Shown here piece by piece: positions 11,017-23,826 of a stretch of DNA of 64,000 nt (its first letter is position 1; each line of letters starts with the position of its first letter). This DNA is from Antedon mediterranea. Lineage: Eukaryota; Echinodermata; Crinoidea; Comatulida; Antedonidae. The stretch is from NCBI RefSeq assembly GCF_964355755.1, contig NC_092670.1, positions 38,925,795 through 38,989,794 of the forward strand, written 5' to 3'. A model generated the notes under the pieces. That model saw only the letters and a program-made list of their open reading frames with translations, was not told where the DNA came from and ran no database searches. Made by a program: the position numbers and the translations under genes.

Positions 11017-11626
11017 AAAGATAAGATATAAAATTTAGTTACAGTAATATTTATCTTATAAAATTACATTAGAAAATAAAACAGGCAGAATCACTGACAG
11101 GAATTAAATATTGAATTAAAAAATAAACCCAAATACACCTGCTTCTCAGGAATTTTGACAACCAAACATGAAAAGTTTGATTTTAAAAGACACACAAATC
11201 CGTAGGAAATTGTGGAGAATACTCTTATAATAAAAAAAATCCAATGAAGAATGTATTTATGGCACCAAAATGGCGTGAAAATAATGATTATAGAGTATTG
11301 ACAGAAATATTATAATGACATTTGATCCACCAGTGTGAATCTAATTTTAAATCTCGTAGCAACTTTATTTATATGTCAGTAAAGCTATACAGTATGGCTC
11401 CATAGGATTACAAGTATAAATACATTTCTAGTGGTTAGCAGACGCTCAAATCATTTTTAATGTAATATTATTAAAACTAGAATTATCGGAATCATCCTAC
11501 CTATCTAACAGTTGTTAATTATTCTCACTTACTTTTTATTGCAAGTTCAAATCCACAAAATAAATAAAAAATAGTATTCTGTACTTATGTATTAATTTGT
11601 GTGTACAGTATATGAGGGTATGCTGT

Positions 11627-11766
11627 CAGTGGCGGATCCAGGACTTTGAAATAGGGTGGCCCAGGGCCTAAAAGTAGTGAAATTGAGTACTGAACTTATA
11701 GTTCTGTGTAAAATTTAGAGGGAACTGGGCAGGCTGGCCTCCCCTCTTCCATTGAATCCGCCCCTG
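11627..11766. mobile_element. hAT-like MITE, 140 bp
   Basis: Ends are CAGTGGCGGATCCAGG and GAATCCGCCCCTG. The CAGNGGCGGATCC terminus is common among animal hAT non-autonomous elements (family knowledge). I could not see a clean 8-bp target duplication, so it is old or truncated. Confidence 0.6.
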
Positions 11767-12004
11767 ACTGTAGTTAACCACTTCAGAGATCTCCAGTGAT
11801 GATGATGATATGATAAATGTGGTTGTGAACAGTATTAAAGACATATTGATATTAAGTCAAAGTTTATGTACTCGGAGTTCAATGTAAAATTAAGAATGAT
11901 CAATGTAGAATCATATCTATACGGTAAATACACTGTGAAGTCACTCCAGCATTTGTCACAAATACAGTAGTTTTCAAGTGACAATTTGATTAGATGGCAG
12001 TTAC

Positions 12005-12317
12005 TTACATATTGTCTCCCCAAAACATGAAAAATAAAGATTTATAAAGTCAGACTTTGAATAGATTATTTTGTAGTTTTAATAAAGTTAACTTCCTTAG
12101 AAAAAAAAGAAATAAAATGACACAATAAATGGTTAAATTCAACCAAAAACCCATTGGCTGTCAGCCAATTTGACTGTTTTTTTTGCTTTAAATTACAGTT
12201 ATTGACAATGATAGGTAAAAATATTTCTTTCGATCCAACTATTAGGTGACATTAAAATGACATATTCAACAAAATATGTTGTAAGAATTATTTTTGTCAG
12301 GGGAACAATACATCTTT
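12005..12317 (+). mobile_element. MITE-C copy, left end decayed
   Basis: The right end, GGGAACAATACATCTTT, and interior blocks (AAGTCAGACTTTGAATAG; ATTAAAATGACATATT) match the family. The left end survives only as ATTGTCTCCCC. Confidence 0.7.
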
Positions 12318-13028
12318 AATCTTAAATAAAATTAATTTATAACTATGAGGTATACTATTAAAAAATAAATTAAACAAGTATCTGAAATTCAGATCTGTAA
12401 TGAGATGAAGAAAAGAAGCTTTTTTATTCAAAACTCTTGAACATTTTTTGTCATTGCACCTACAATAGTGTATACAGAAGGCTGATCCTTGCTATTAAGT
12501 CTGTTCTTAATTGAATGTGTCTTTTCCTGCTGTCTGGAATTTGTCTGCCATCTAACTTCTAGGCAGTCATAAATTTAGAAAAAAAAAAGGATTAAATTGT
12601 CTTTTGGGACCCAATACTTTCACTTGATTAAAACCGGGTTAGCCTTCTTTTTTTTATCCTTCTTAGAACACTCATTCTGATGGGTTATAATTGGTGCAAT
12701 GGTAACCCCATAACTATATGTAGGTTATCATTGCTTGGGAGAACCCTGTGGTCAGTTTGTCCCTAACCGTATGGATACAGACAGTAATTGCAACTTCCTA
12801 TACTTTCGTTTAATTACACTGTGCAGTAGCTACAATGTCTTACCCTAGAGATTTGGAAAGCAGCATGTATGAATGTCTTGCTACAAGTCATGTGACATCC
12901 ATTAGTGCAATTCATAACTTCCTGGATCTTAAAGTTATTAAACATAAAATTCATGTTTCATTTTTATGTTATTAGTAATTAATAGTCCATTGCATTTATT
13001 AAATTTTGCTTTATTATAAAAGTACTGC

Positions 13029-13288
13029 ATACAGGAGAACATGGGAAGGAACATCCAGAGGGGCGGGGCATATAAGCACTTGCTTCAGGAGAACATGGGA
13101 AGGAACATCCAGAGGGGCGGGGCATATAAGCACTTGCTTTAAGACAAAGTACTGCATACAGGAGAACATGGGAAGGAACATCCAGAGGGGCGGGGCATAT
13201 AAGCACTTGCTTTAAGACAAAGTACTGCACAGGAGAACATGGGAAGGAACATCCAGAGGGGCGGGGCATATAAGCACTTGCTTTAAGA
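13029..13288. repeat. Four-copy GC-box/TATA-like minisatellite
   Basis: A unit of about 57-72 bp is repeated four times, starting near 13031, 13086, 13158 and 13230. Every copy contains GGAAGGAACATCCAGAGG followed by GGGCGGGGCATATAAGCA, that is, a consensus Sp1-type GC box directly joined to a TATA-like CATATAAG. The units are nearly identical, implying recent expansion. The array ends 75 bp before the acceptor of the giant Schnurri exon. Short open frames on both strands across it are products of the repetition, not genes. Whether it works as an internal promoter is inference. Confidence 0.9.
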
Positions 13289-13363
13289 CCAACAACAAAG
13301 TAAAAACCAAGTAAATACAAATTAAAAATAAATCTAACATAATACTTTTTTTTTGTTATATAG

Positions 13364-16300
13364 AATCTGGCACTGGAAAACCATCTTCATCAGGCAGTAA
13401 AAGAAAAACGAAAAATCGGAATACCGGAGAGAGAAAAACAAAGCATATGAACATTTCTGGAAAAACTAAAAACAAAAGAATGGTTCGTGGCCTAAGAGAA
13501 AAAAAGAGCAGTGATAAAAATGTAACGCAATTACAAGATAAAGGAAACAATAATATGCAGATTCAAACCAAAGACACTGATGTCAATCAACAGTTAATTG
13601 AACAACTATCAACTGAACCTGCTAAAAAGGACAAGTATGATTTAATAAAGGAGAGGAGTGCACGGACAACAAAACAGACTAACCCGAAGGAAAACTCTCC
13701 AAAGAAAAGTCCTACTAAAACTGGACACCATAAGGTTATTATGCCTCAGAAAGGAAGCCTGGATCTTCCTCAAGACACGGGACAATTTATTGAAAAAGAT
13801 AAAGATGTTGCTGTAAATACTGCAGTTGTGCAGAAAGACACTGAGCAAGAAGCAGCAGACAAACAGCAAGCTCTGGAAGCTCTGCTTCATATATCTGGTG
13901 TTGAATTGAACTCATTTTCTCAAGAGAAAAAAGAATCACAGGTAGTAGAAACGGGGAAAAAATCTACTGAGAACAAAGAGCCTGTCAAGGAACAATATGA
14001 TGTTCCGCTTACACAAGCTGATTCGCCTGGACAAGACAAAAATGTTAGTTCAGAATCTAGCAATGTTTTGAGAATTGATGAAACGGAAATTGGTGTGAAA
14101 TACCAATTGAAATCAGACTCTTTAGAAGAGCAAGGTTTAAAATTAACCTACACTGCACCAACTGCAGCTGATTATGACTTAAATCCAGTTAGTTATGGTG
14201 TTTACAGGCCAAATCGACCTAAATCTGTTATTACACTCGATAAACAAGATTCTGATTGTGCAGAGTTTGACAAAGATAAAGGAAAACGTATCGGAAAACA
14301 TGTTTGTGAGTTTTGTGGGCGAAGATGCCTGAAGCCCAGTGTGTTAAAAAAACACATTCGTTCTCACACTGGAGAACGACCATATCCGTGTATACCTTGT
14401 GGATTCTCCTTCAAAACAAAAAGTAATCTTTATAAACATCGGAAATCGCATGCTCATGCAATAAAAGCAGGAATCACTCCAAATCTTGAAGGGATTAAAG
14501 TTATGGAGGATGATGAAAATGATTCTGAAGAAACAGAAAGCGAAGATGAAATGGAAATTGATGAAGGAGTTGATGCAATAAATGATGAGTTAGATGAAAG
14601 GCTTCATCAGGGTAAACGCTTTGAAAATATAACTAAAGCTGCTGTTGAAGAATCATTATATATTGGGAAGAATTTGTCAGGCATTCCTGGACAAACATCA
14701 TTGTTCTCTGGTGAGGCACCTCACACACCTGCAACTATTGGAAGACATCGTTTGACACAAGTGTTTCCATTAAGTAATCCATCACCTTCAGAGGCACGAG
14801 TAATGCAAGGGGAAATCTATATGAACAGAGAGAGAATAATTAAAAACTCAGTAACTGAAAATCAGAGTTTATTAACCATGTCAAGCACACCTTGTACAAG
14901 TCTTTCACCAGTTGTAAATAAAGGAAGTAAAACTGACACTGATAAGTTATCAAGAGAGCAATCGCAAGGAGATACAGGTTGTGGACAGGTGTTAGATAAC
15001 CTGCGCTCAAAGGATGTGGCTGGATTCCGAATTGACATGGAAACAGGACGTGCAATGCCTATACTTCATACACAACTTGGTAGCTCGGATCAACCTGATG
15101 CAGTTACTGAAAATCCTGAAAAAAAAATTGATGATAATTCAACAAATAATGATATAGACTCTGCAAAACTAATGATACCACTTACAAACTTTAGCATTGT
15201 GAAATCAGGGGGTCAGTTTCATGTGCAAATACCAGTCCAGGGAATATTAGAGTCTGCTATTGTGAAGGATTCCGAGAATTTACTGACAGATAAAACAAAA
15301 GATGTCTCTGGTATTCATGAGAAAAGGGACTCAATTGACATTGAAAAAATAATTCAAAGAACACCAGCCATATCTGAAAAAATTGTGTCCAATAAGGTTA
15401 AGTCGCATCTACCATTTTTTTCTGTTGGAGACACATTAAAAACGACACAATTTAATTATACATCAACAGACTCACGTTTAAGAACTGTAGGTAATGAAAG
15501 CCAAACTCAACCAAGATCTAGATCAATATCGGAAAGCATTATTATGAGTACTCAACCACATTCACGAAGTTCACAAGGCCTGCCATTTTCAACAACACCA
15601 TTTTCTCAGGTTTCGGTTGTAAGTTCTCAATTAGGACAACATGGTACTATTGCAAGCAGTATCTTTGAGGGTAATAAAATGTGGCCTCAACCAAAAACAA
15701 ACTTAATTTCACCAAGAAAGATAGCAACTTCAAGTCCAGTTATACAATATTCCCCAAGCATTTCAGAAACAAAGAACAATAAAACTGGTTCAGATTCAAG
15801 TATAGTTACAAACAAAGTGACTGAATCTTTTTCTCATTCAAGTCACAATAAACCTCCATACAAAATGTATCCTGCTATAACTCTGCCACATGACAATTCA
15901 CCGTTGTTGTTAGCAGGAACAAATAAACATACTCTTCTGCCACAAACAATGGTTTCACCAGGTTTTCGGCAACAACCAACAAGTAACCAAAGTTATTCAA
16001 GGTATCAAACATTGGAAGAAACGCAAGCAGCATTGAGGGCAGCACAACCAAAACTATTCAAGCGACGAAAGTATAAATCTGAAGGAGACTCGATGCCTTC
16101 TGATTTGAATCTTCCGAAGAAACGTGGAAGAAAACCCAAACATGAAAGAATTGCAATTGATAGAGTGCCTACACCAACAAGACCCATGGCACCTGTTCCA
16201 TTTCTGCCGACACTTCCACCAGTACCTCAAAGTCCTCTTGCTATATCAACAGCAGGTACAACAGTCAAGACACCAATGCTTTCATCTCTACATTTTGCAC

Positions 16301-19300
16301 ATTTTCCTTCACTGGATAATGCATCAATTAGACATTCCATGGCTTCCCCTTCAAGTTCTGTAATTAATACAAATACACGAATCTCTTCAAGTGTTAGTCT
16401 CTCAATTCCCGGACCATCATCAAATATTCACTCAAATACACCATCATCAATGTTCTCAGGGACAACACAGTTTACTTCTGTTCAGAGTGCACCTTATACA
16501 TCATACATTTCTACAACTGTAACATCAAGAACACAAGGAGTTTCTGCAAGAGTTCAGAACTATTCTAAAATTGTACAAGAGGTTTCACGGACACCTGAAG
16601 TTCCAGCATATCATCCAATTAGCCTCCAGTCACCACTTCCTGGCCCGTCATCTTCAATAAGTGGTTGGCCAAAACGACAAAGAGGTGTGTCTCCTAAAAC
16701 ACAAGATTATGGTAGGCCTAGACCTCTTATGCCAATCTCTGATATGACACACAGATCAGGAGGAGATGGAGATGACAAGAATGCAAGACACAATATTGAA
16801 TCAACTGTTAGTCCTGAACTTAAGCAAGTTTTACCTCATCCTGGCTTATTAAAAATGTCAGAAAGGTTAAGTCAACCTAATTTAGGAGGAGACAATTTGA
16901 GCCAGCCAAAAATAGGATCAGATAGTTTAAGCCGGCTGAAGTTGGGATCAGAAGGTTTAAGTCGGCCAAAGTTGGGATCAGATGGTTTGAGCCGACCTAC
17001 TTTAGGATCAAAACCTAGTCGAAAAAATCTTACCCTAGACATTCCATCGTTTGGAAGCTTGAAACATCCGACAGTTACCAAGGCTAGTAAATGCACAACA
17101 CCAATTGAGTATGTTGCAAAGACTTTACTTTCACCAGAGGCATTTTCAATCGCACAGTCTGTAGTTAAGTTAGCATCTCCTATGAAAACTAAACCAGATG
17201 GTACTCCTACTACACCAGTGGAGGCTGCAAGAGAATTGGGACGTCTAGCAGCTCATGCTGCTTTTGCCAATGCTGGAGGAAAGGTGGAAAACATTTTGAG
17301 TCCAATGATTCCTTCGATGACTACTTCACAAGGATCTATTGTTGTGGGACCTATTACAACTCCTACTACATCAGGACCACAAAAACAATTTTTTGTTCTA
17401 CCATCTCCATCGAAAACCCACAATCCTGGTTTTCCTTCACCATATGATAATCTATTACTGAAAAAACAGGTTCCAGTAATAACAAATTTTTCAACTGCAT
17501 CTCCTCCAGTTAGTGTTCAGACTCCTGTACAGACACCTCATAAGCCACCTGTTTTATTTAACACAAGCCCAACAACATCGCAGGTGATTTCGCCAAAAGT
17601 GAGATCTCAACCAATCCATCCGCATTCAGCATCAACAGTGCCACAGACTGAATATCACACAGTTATAAATAAATCTTTTCAACCAAGTCGTTCAAGTCAA
17701 GGTCAAACAATAGCGTTTGTTCATGGTTTACCAACTTACCAAACAAAACCCAGACTACGGACAAGTGCTCTACATAAGATTGATGAAACGGTTATTACGA
17801 ATGAAGGAGTTAAAACTATTCCAACACCTCTCAAGTACCTGTATAAAAATGCAGTGGGAAGCCATAGCAATACAACACCTATGTTTACTTGTTTGTATCG
17901 TACTCAGCCAATGTATGTAAAACAGCAATCCAACTACAAAGTGTCTATGTATTCTAATTGGAGATCTGGATCGAACAGCCTGCATCCGCTTGGTATGAGC
18001 TGGAAAGCTCATCTAGGACTTAATGACTCCAGTCGTAACCGTAGACCAAGAATGGTTTACATGGTGTCTCCTTTATCGAAAGATCAAAATGGTATCTTGA
18101 CGCATTCTAGCATGTGGAGAAGGGAAGACCATCGCACAAACCAGCATAACATTCCAAATATTAAACAGCAGCAAACAGAGTCGTCCTCCAGAAGAGAAAT
18201 CAATGCAAACTTTCCTCATAAACTCTTTCGTCATGGCAGAACACACCATCGAAGAACAGAAAGTGAGTCTGCTGTGATGGACTGCAAATCGAAAGAAAGG
18301 AAAATGAAAGATCTTGGAAAGCATGAACCTTTAAGAGTTCCAATCTTTGAAGGAGGATTTAAATCTAATGAGGAATATGTTTATGTCAGAGGTAGAGGAA
18401 GAGGAAAGTATGTTTGTGAAGAATGTGGAATTCGTTGTAAAAAACCTAGCATGCTTAAAAAGCATATAAGGACACACACAGATATGCGACCATATAAGTG
18501 TTCAATTTGTAACTTTGCTTTCAAAACCAAAGGAAATCTTACAAAGCACATGAAATCAAAAGCACACAACAAGAAAACCGTCTCAACTGGGGATGATGCA
18601 GATCTTGGTAATCTAGATGATGATGATGACAGAATCGATGAAGATGATTATGATAATGATCATCAGTTCTCCGATGCAGATGAGAATGAGGATACTGATT
18701 CTGCTGATGGAGAATCATCAGAAGATGATGAAGAAGAGGATGATGAGGTGGAACCCAGAACTTTAGAGCATGCTTTTCTTAGAAGGAAAAGAAGTCATGG
18801 TTCGTTACCAGACATATCTGGTTTTGCTGGAAGTAGTGAGTACCACTTTTCGTCAATTGATGCAGGTAGTTTACCATCTCTTCATTCAACTAGAGGAGAA
18901 CAAAACTCAGATTCATCTGATGGAATACCAGCTAGACGTTCTTTGAAAAGGTCTTACAGTGAAAGTTTAGATAAAGTCAGAAAATCTGACAATCTACCAG
19001 ATTCTTTGAAATCTCATTTCAATTATTTTACTGTAGAATCTGGAAAAGCGGAAGAACGAAAACCAACAAGATCAGAAGTCGTTGGAAAGCTTACACAACA
19101 TTTAACCAATAAGAACCTAGAAAAACTAAGAGCACAAACTCAGAGCCAGCCTTTGGTGACAGCTCCGAAAATGCAAAGTGGTAGTAATAAATCATTTGAT
19201 ATTACTCAGTTACCTCTGCCACACACAGGAATCCTGCATATGCCAACATTCCAACCAAGCTACGGTTTGTCGGTCTTAAACATTAATTCTGGATTGCCAA

Positions 19301-19764
19301 GTTTTGGGAATCAAAAGCCGGCACATTCCATTCCTATGGGATCAAACTACAGGATATCGGCAAAGATCCATGAGGCTGCTAAATTTGAGAGCTCACAGGT
19401 AAATTCAGTATCAAAATTAGAAGAAACAGACATTGCTACCAGAAAAAATGTTGCCCTCCCAATGCACACACCATTTCAGAAAGCACATATGAAAGCTGCG
19501 TCAACAGAACCAAACAGATTCAAGGCACATTCAGAGGTGCCTTTGAAGAGTGTACCAAGTACAGAAAGCATTCATATAATTCCACCAGGAAGTGTAGGAT
19601 CAGTCTATATTCCTGTGTCTTCTGTTCTCCAGTGCGGCATTATTCCTCCAACAACGGCACCTTATTCCTCGGGACAGTTTGTTTTCACATTTCCTGTTTC
19701 TCATCCGAACACAAGTTCTGCTGAGCCTGATGTTGTATTACCAAGTCCTCATGCAAAAGTAAAG
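13364..19764 (+). CDS. HIVEP: Schnurri/HIVEP transcription factor, giant exon with both ZAS finger pairs
   Basis: A 6.4-kb exon, acceptor TTATATAG at 13363 and donor AAAG|GTAACC. The first in-frame ATG is 13447, but the frame is open back to the acceptor, so translation probably starts in an earlier exon. Numbered from 13447: ZAS-N C2H2 pair at residues 285-340 (CEFCGRRC, then CIPCGFSF), an acidic tract following, a basic AT-hook-like KKRGRKPK at 891-898, five 10-residue LSRPKLGSD-type repeats at about 1140-1190, a conserved-looking segment with VSMYSNW near 1499, ZAS-C pair at 1655-1712 (CEECGIRC, CSICNFAF), then a long Asp/Glu block at 1716-1770. Between these it is Ser/Thr/Pro-rich, as in the family. 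Schnurri/HIVEP proteins bind NF-kB-like or SMAD-complex sites and act in the nucleus, notably in BMP/Dpp signalling. With the last exon the product exceeds 2,490 residues, close to known family lengths. Confidence 0.93.
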
Positions 19765-19969
19765 GTAACCTTTTTATTTTTAGTTTTCTGAATATTTTCT
19801 GGAAAACACAAAAGAAACAAAATGCAGATCCTTCGAACTGCGTCCTTTGTAAGATTTTAGATTCCACTATAAAGAGTGCAATGAGCAGTTTTTGAGAAAT
19901 CTTAATAGTCTTTAATGTGAAATTTACTTTATTACGTACGATTAATGTATTTTTTTTGTATTAATCCAG

Positions 19970-21130
19970 GAAGTTCAAAGTACATCTCCAAGGATACTGT
20001 CGGCAAAACCGAGTGACCTTTCACCAGCGCAAACAAAGATCTCCACTTCACACAATACAGAGGAAAGGAGTCATGGTTTTCATAAAATGCCATTTTCAGG
20101 AATAGTGGCGAAAAGAAAACGGTTACAGGCCAGTGAAAATATCTCATCTGCATATGCACGTCAAGCACAAATACCTGATGAAACATTGAAAAGGTTAAAG
20201 TATGGTAATCCTGACATGAACTCTGACCTGCAATCATTAGTGAATACTTCAAGGATCTCTCTGTCAAAATCTGGACTTCACCATATTATAGAAGCTCCTC
20301 AAGCTCAATTTATACCACCACCACTCCCAGAATTATCCAGTCATCACTCACCAGTACTTACATCCTCATACATCAGTAACGTATCAAGAGTTCCGCTAAT
20401 TTCTCCAATGACGCCTTCAAGAATGTCTCAACTACCATCGACGATTCTTACCACTTCAGAGGTCAATGCCCCTCTAGTGCAACACAAACAACTTGATTCT
20501 TATAAAGAAAAACAATTAATGCCATCTTCATCATCTGGTGAAGTTAGTAAATCAACAGACACAGCTCACAAAAGAATTATCGAAATCGATAACAGTGATG
20601 CTGAAGGCATTCCGTCTCCCACAGCCACAAGAGGTGGTTTTCACAAATGTAATGTTTGTTTAAAGGATTTTACAAAACCTAGTCAACTTCGCATCCACAT
20701 GAGAACTCACGCGGACGAACATCCTTTTAGTTGTGAAGAGTGCTCACTGTCATTTCGCACAAGAGGTCTACTTCAAAAACACGAGCGTTCTCCCGTTCAC
20801 TTCTCCCACGTTGAAGCGGTCGAACTATCGACTGAAAACGCGGACGATCCAAGACCTTTCAAGTGTAAAGAATGCTCAATCGCATTTAGGATTCCCGGAC
20901 ATCTTGCCAAACACCTGCGTTCTAAAGGACATATCATGGCAATGGAACGTCAAGGGAAATCGCTGCGACATCGGTTAGGAAGTATGGATGGATCACCGAC
21001 GAAAGACGACAGGCTTGATGATCAAGAAGATGAGAATACTGATAGTGCCAGTGAAGGAGAGCATGAGAAAGTTGTAGTAGAACATGTCCAACAGGTTGAA
21101 TACGTACACCAACCTGATCATTCTGATTAG
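19970..21130 (+). CDS. HIVEP: Schnurri/HIVEP terminal exon with three C2H2 fingers
   Basis: The acceptor TTAATCCAG at 19969 joins in phase 0 to the 19764 donor across a 205-bp intron. The exon adds 386 residues and ends at TAG 21128. A C2H2 triplet lies at residues about 2331-2428: CNVCLKDFTKPSQLRIHMRTH, CEECSLSFRTRGLLQKH and, after a short linker, CKECSIAFRIPGHLAKH. An acidic Ser-rich tail follows. A C-terminal triplet in addition to the two ZAS pairs is the arrangement known for Drosophila Schnurri and is absent from vertebrate HIVEP1-3 (family knowledge). An ATG at 20087 lies inside the exon, but the reading frame is open to the acceptor, so this is not a separate gene. Confidence 0.93.
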   Translation, partial: EVQSTSPRILSAKPSDLSPAQTKISTSHNTEERSHGFHKMPFSGIVAKRKRLQASENISSAYARQAQIPDETLKRLKYGNPDMNSDLQSLVNTSRISLSKSGLHHIIEAPQAQFIPPPLPELSSHHSPVLTSSYISNVSRVPLISPMTPSRMSQLPSTILTTSEVNAPLVQHKQLDSYKEKQLMPSSSSGEVSKSTDTAHKRIIEIDNSDAEGIPSPTATRGGFHKCNVCLKDFTKPSQLRIHMRTHADEHPFSCEECSLSFRTRGLLQKHERSPVHFSHVEAVELSTENADDPRPFKCKECSIAFRIPGHLAKHLRSKGHIMAMERQGKSLRHRLGSMDGSPTKDDRLDDQEDENTDSASEGEHEKVVVEHVQQVEYVHQPDHSD

Positions 21131-21232
21131 CATTTACCTTCCTTCTTATACCATTCCACTTGTTACTCAATTTATTTTCAATTATTATTTATTCAACTTT
21201 CAAAGGGTATTAGAATGTGCTAGTCTCCCAAG

Positions 21233-21288
21233 AATAAAATACTAGAAAATGTTTATTTCCTAACCATTTGTTTTTATAAAACAATAAA
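21233..21288 (+). terminator. Candidate polyadenylation signals for Schnurri
   Basis: AATAAA occurs at 21233-21238 and 21283-21288, 100-160 bases after the stop codon. Another AATAAA sits at about 23808, so a longer 3' untranslated region is possible. Confidence 0.45.
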
Positions 21289-23826
21289 AGGTTGGAACGA
21301 CCAGAAAGATAAGTTTAAAATACTTTTATTTTACAAAAAAGGTAGATCATATATACAGTACAGAATATACTTAACTCTATTGGCAGACAAACAATACTAC
21401 AGTATTTTAAAAGTTATTATGATTTAATTTTTAAGTTTGATTAGTTAACTACTGTACTCATTCAGCTGAAGATGTATAACTAAAGTTTTAATAGATTCAA
21501 ATTTTTAAATAATTTGAAAGGTATGAGATCAACAAAAACTATATGTTCAATGCCCACCAAAGAAATACTAAATATTATTTAATAATTAATGCATAATAAT
21601 GTACTAAATCCAATCCACAGTATCTCCCATAGTAATATAAGTATACAAATATTAAAAGTACAGTACAGTAATATAATAATATATATGTATATGGGAGAAA
21701 TGTCTAAAAGTAATAGTGTATTTGTTTTCCTTTAAACCAATATATATATATAACATATGTTACTTTATGGTATACTAGGCCTATTGACTATTTGATGTAT
21801 TTAAGAATCTGTTTGTATTCATTATATGTTGTCCAAAGAATCAAAACATAACCATTACAAATTATGTCGTTAAGTCAAAAAGGCTGTTTATTTATTTTAT
21901 TTTTCTCAATATTTTAAAAAATCAATCAATTGTTACATAAGTTAACAGAAAATGATGTATTGCAACGACTCTGTAGAATTATTATAGCAAGTAACTTTCT
22001 TGTTGCATTGGTTGTTTTTACATACTTAATGTTATAATTAGCTTTTATAAAGTTCTATTTTTTCAGTTTACAGACTATTGTTTTAGAACTATCGATTAAA
22101 ACATTCAAATCCATCATTGATTAATATATAAGACTACTGCAGTAATTATGATTTTAGAAAAACTACTGCAGTAACTAAAATTTTAGATCAATAATCTTAA
22201 TTCTATTTTATGCATATTAGATTTTGAAGAAATCTTCAATGGATTTTTAAAGTCTTGTTAATGTTATTTTATTTTCAATTGAAAAGGTGTCACTATATTT
22301 TAGAATCTGTATATTATTTTCATGGACATTTTTCGTCACTACCTCGCTAACAATGTACTTCTATCTTCAAAGTTTACTAGTACACCGTCAGTATACCGTA
22401 AATCTTCGAAAGAAAGAAGCCCAGTGGGCTTAATCTTGAAGAATATTAAGGGCATTCGGTTACAGTGTAATCATGTCAGTACTTAAAACTACAGCTTACA
22501 CCTTATAGAATATACCAATGCAGCTTCCTAGTCAAGACTTCTTAAAAGTAATCAATGAATAATTTGTTTGACCAAGGCAATCTAACAACAGGACACTGAG
22601 CTCGCCTTGTCAAGATAGGAACTCGTAATAGTCATTTGATCTTATGTCTGGCTGCAACAAATACCAACAGAACTGTATAATGTACATATTCTCCGCAGCG
22701 GGGTGTCTGATAAGGGGCGTGGAACGCAGCCACAGATAAACCCTTTGATATCCGGCGCTCAGCATCCAGTTGTTAGATTGCCTTGTACTGCTAAACAACT
22801 TGTTGGTGGTACGTTGAGTGTAGCATTTCCCAATTCAAATCAAATGAAAAAAAAACTTGGAAAATCTAAAATAATACTTTACTGCACATTGTTTTGTCAT
22901 AGTAGTTCAGTTTGTTCAGTAGTAACTAAGTAGTTTTTGTATGATTGCTTCTAATATTGTCCTGGTTTTTATTCATATTTAGCTTTTTTACGTCTATTTT
23001 TCACCTTGAATGTAGTGTTAACAAGGGAGTTCCATCAGGGAATTAAGCAAAATTTCTTTTATTTTAAAAATATGGTAACAGGGTTTACACAAAAATACAG
23101 TTCTAAAAGAACTAAAAAGTATCATGCGCGTATGTAAGCGTAAACAGAGAAATGTACAGAAAAAAAAATACTCAAAAGCCATTTTAAGTTTATTTAATTT
23201 ATATTTTGAGATGTGTTTGCTTGGTTTTAAATGTTTTCGATATTTTTTAAAGATTTGTGTTTTTAAAAAAGGCATAGGCCTACTGTTGGAAGTATCTATA
23301 TAAATTAGGTTTATTTTGAAGAATATGTTGACAAAGATGATTTACGGTAATGATTTAATAGATTTTTTTTTACAGAATCAAAAATGTACATAATCCTTTA
23401 TAACTATGTTTGAATATCCTTCATTGCATTATAGCTTTCAAAAAATATTATATTATTCATATATTGTATGAAATTATATAATAATTATATCGTCAAAAAC
23501 GTGTTTACGATCTTAAAGATCTTTCGAAAGTCTAGATAATAGACAATCTTTTCATATTTGTTATTTATGTTGTTGACTGTGTTATATGTACAGAAGTGAA
23601 TTTGCCGTGACTATAATGTTGATTAATATTAGACTGTAGTTGAGGTATATTTCAGAAATCGTAATGCCGTGTTATATATTGTAGATAACGGACAAATATA
23701 CATAACAAACAAAGTATATTCCTTATTGTCTTAATTTCAATTCTTTTATATTTTATATATATAATATATTTGTAATTCGCCTTTAATCCAAGACATGTGG
23801 TTTTACCAATAAAAAGAGAAGGATCT
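21289..23826. other. AT-rich stretch, possible long 3' UTR or intergenic
   Basis: Very AT-rich, with ATATATA runs and a local 30-bp duplication containing ACTACTGCAGTAA at about 22132-22192. No coding exon is recognised. The frames at 22610-22933 lack any domain. Confidence 0.5.

Noticed and set aside
12650-12760. Possible SINE-B copy
   Set aside because: Only a short GGTAACCCC-like match; boxes and body are not recognisable.
12979-13320. A 113-codon antisense frame with SGCSFPCSP repeats
   Set aside because: It is the complement of the GC-box minisatellite; the sense copy is more interesting as DNA.
20087-21130. Separate zinc-finger gene starting at ATG 20087
   Set aside because: The frame is open to an acceptor at 19969 that matches the phase of the 19764 donor, and the fingers fit the Schnurri C-terminus.
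22132-22192. TACTGCAGTA palindromes (also near 28115 and 30246) as a further micro-insertion family
   Set aside because: None of the copies has matching direct repeats at its borders.
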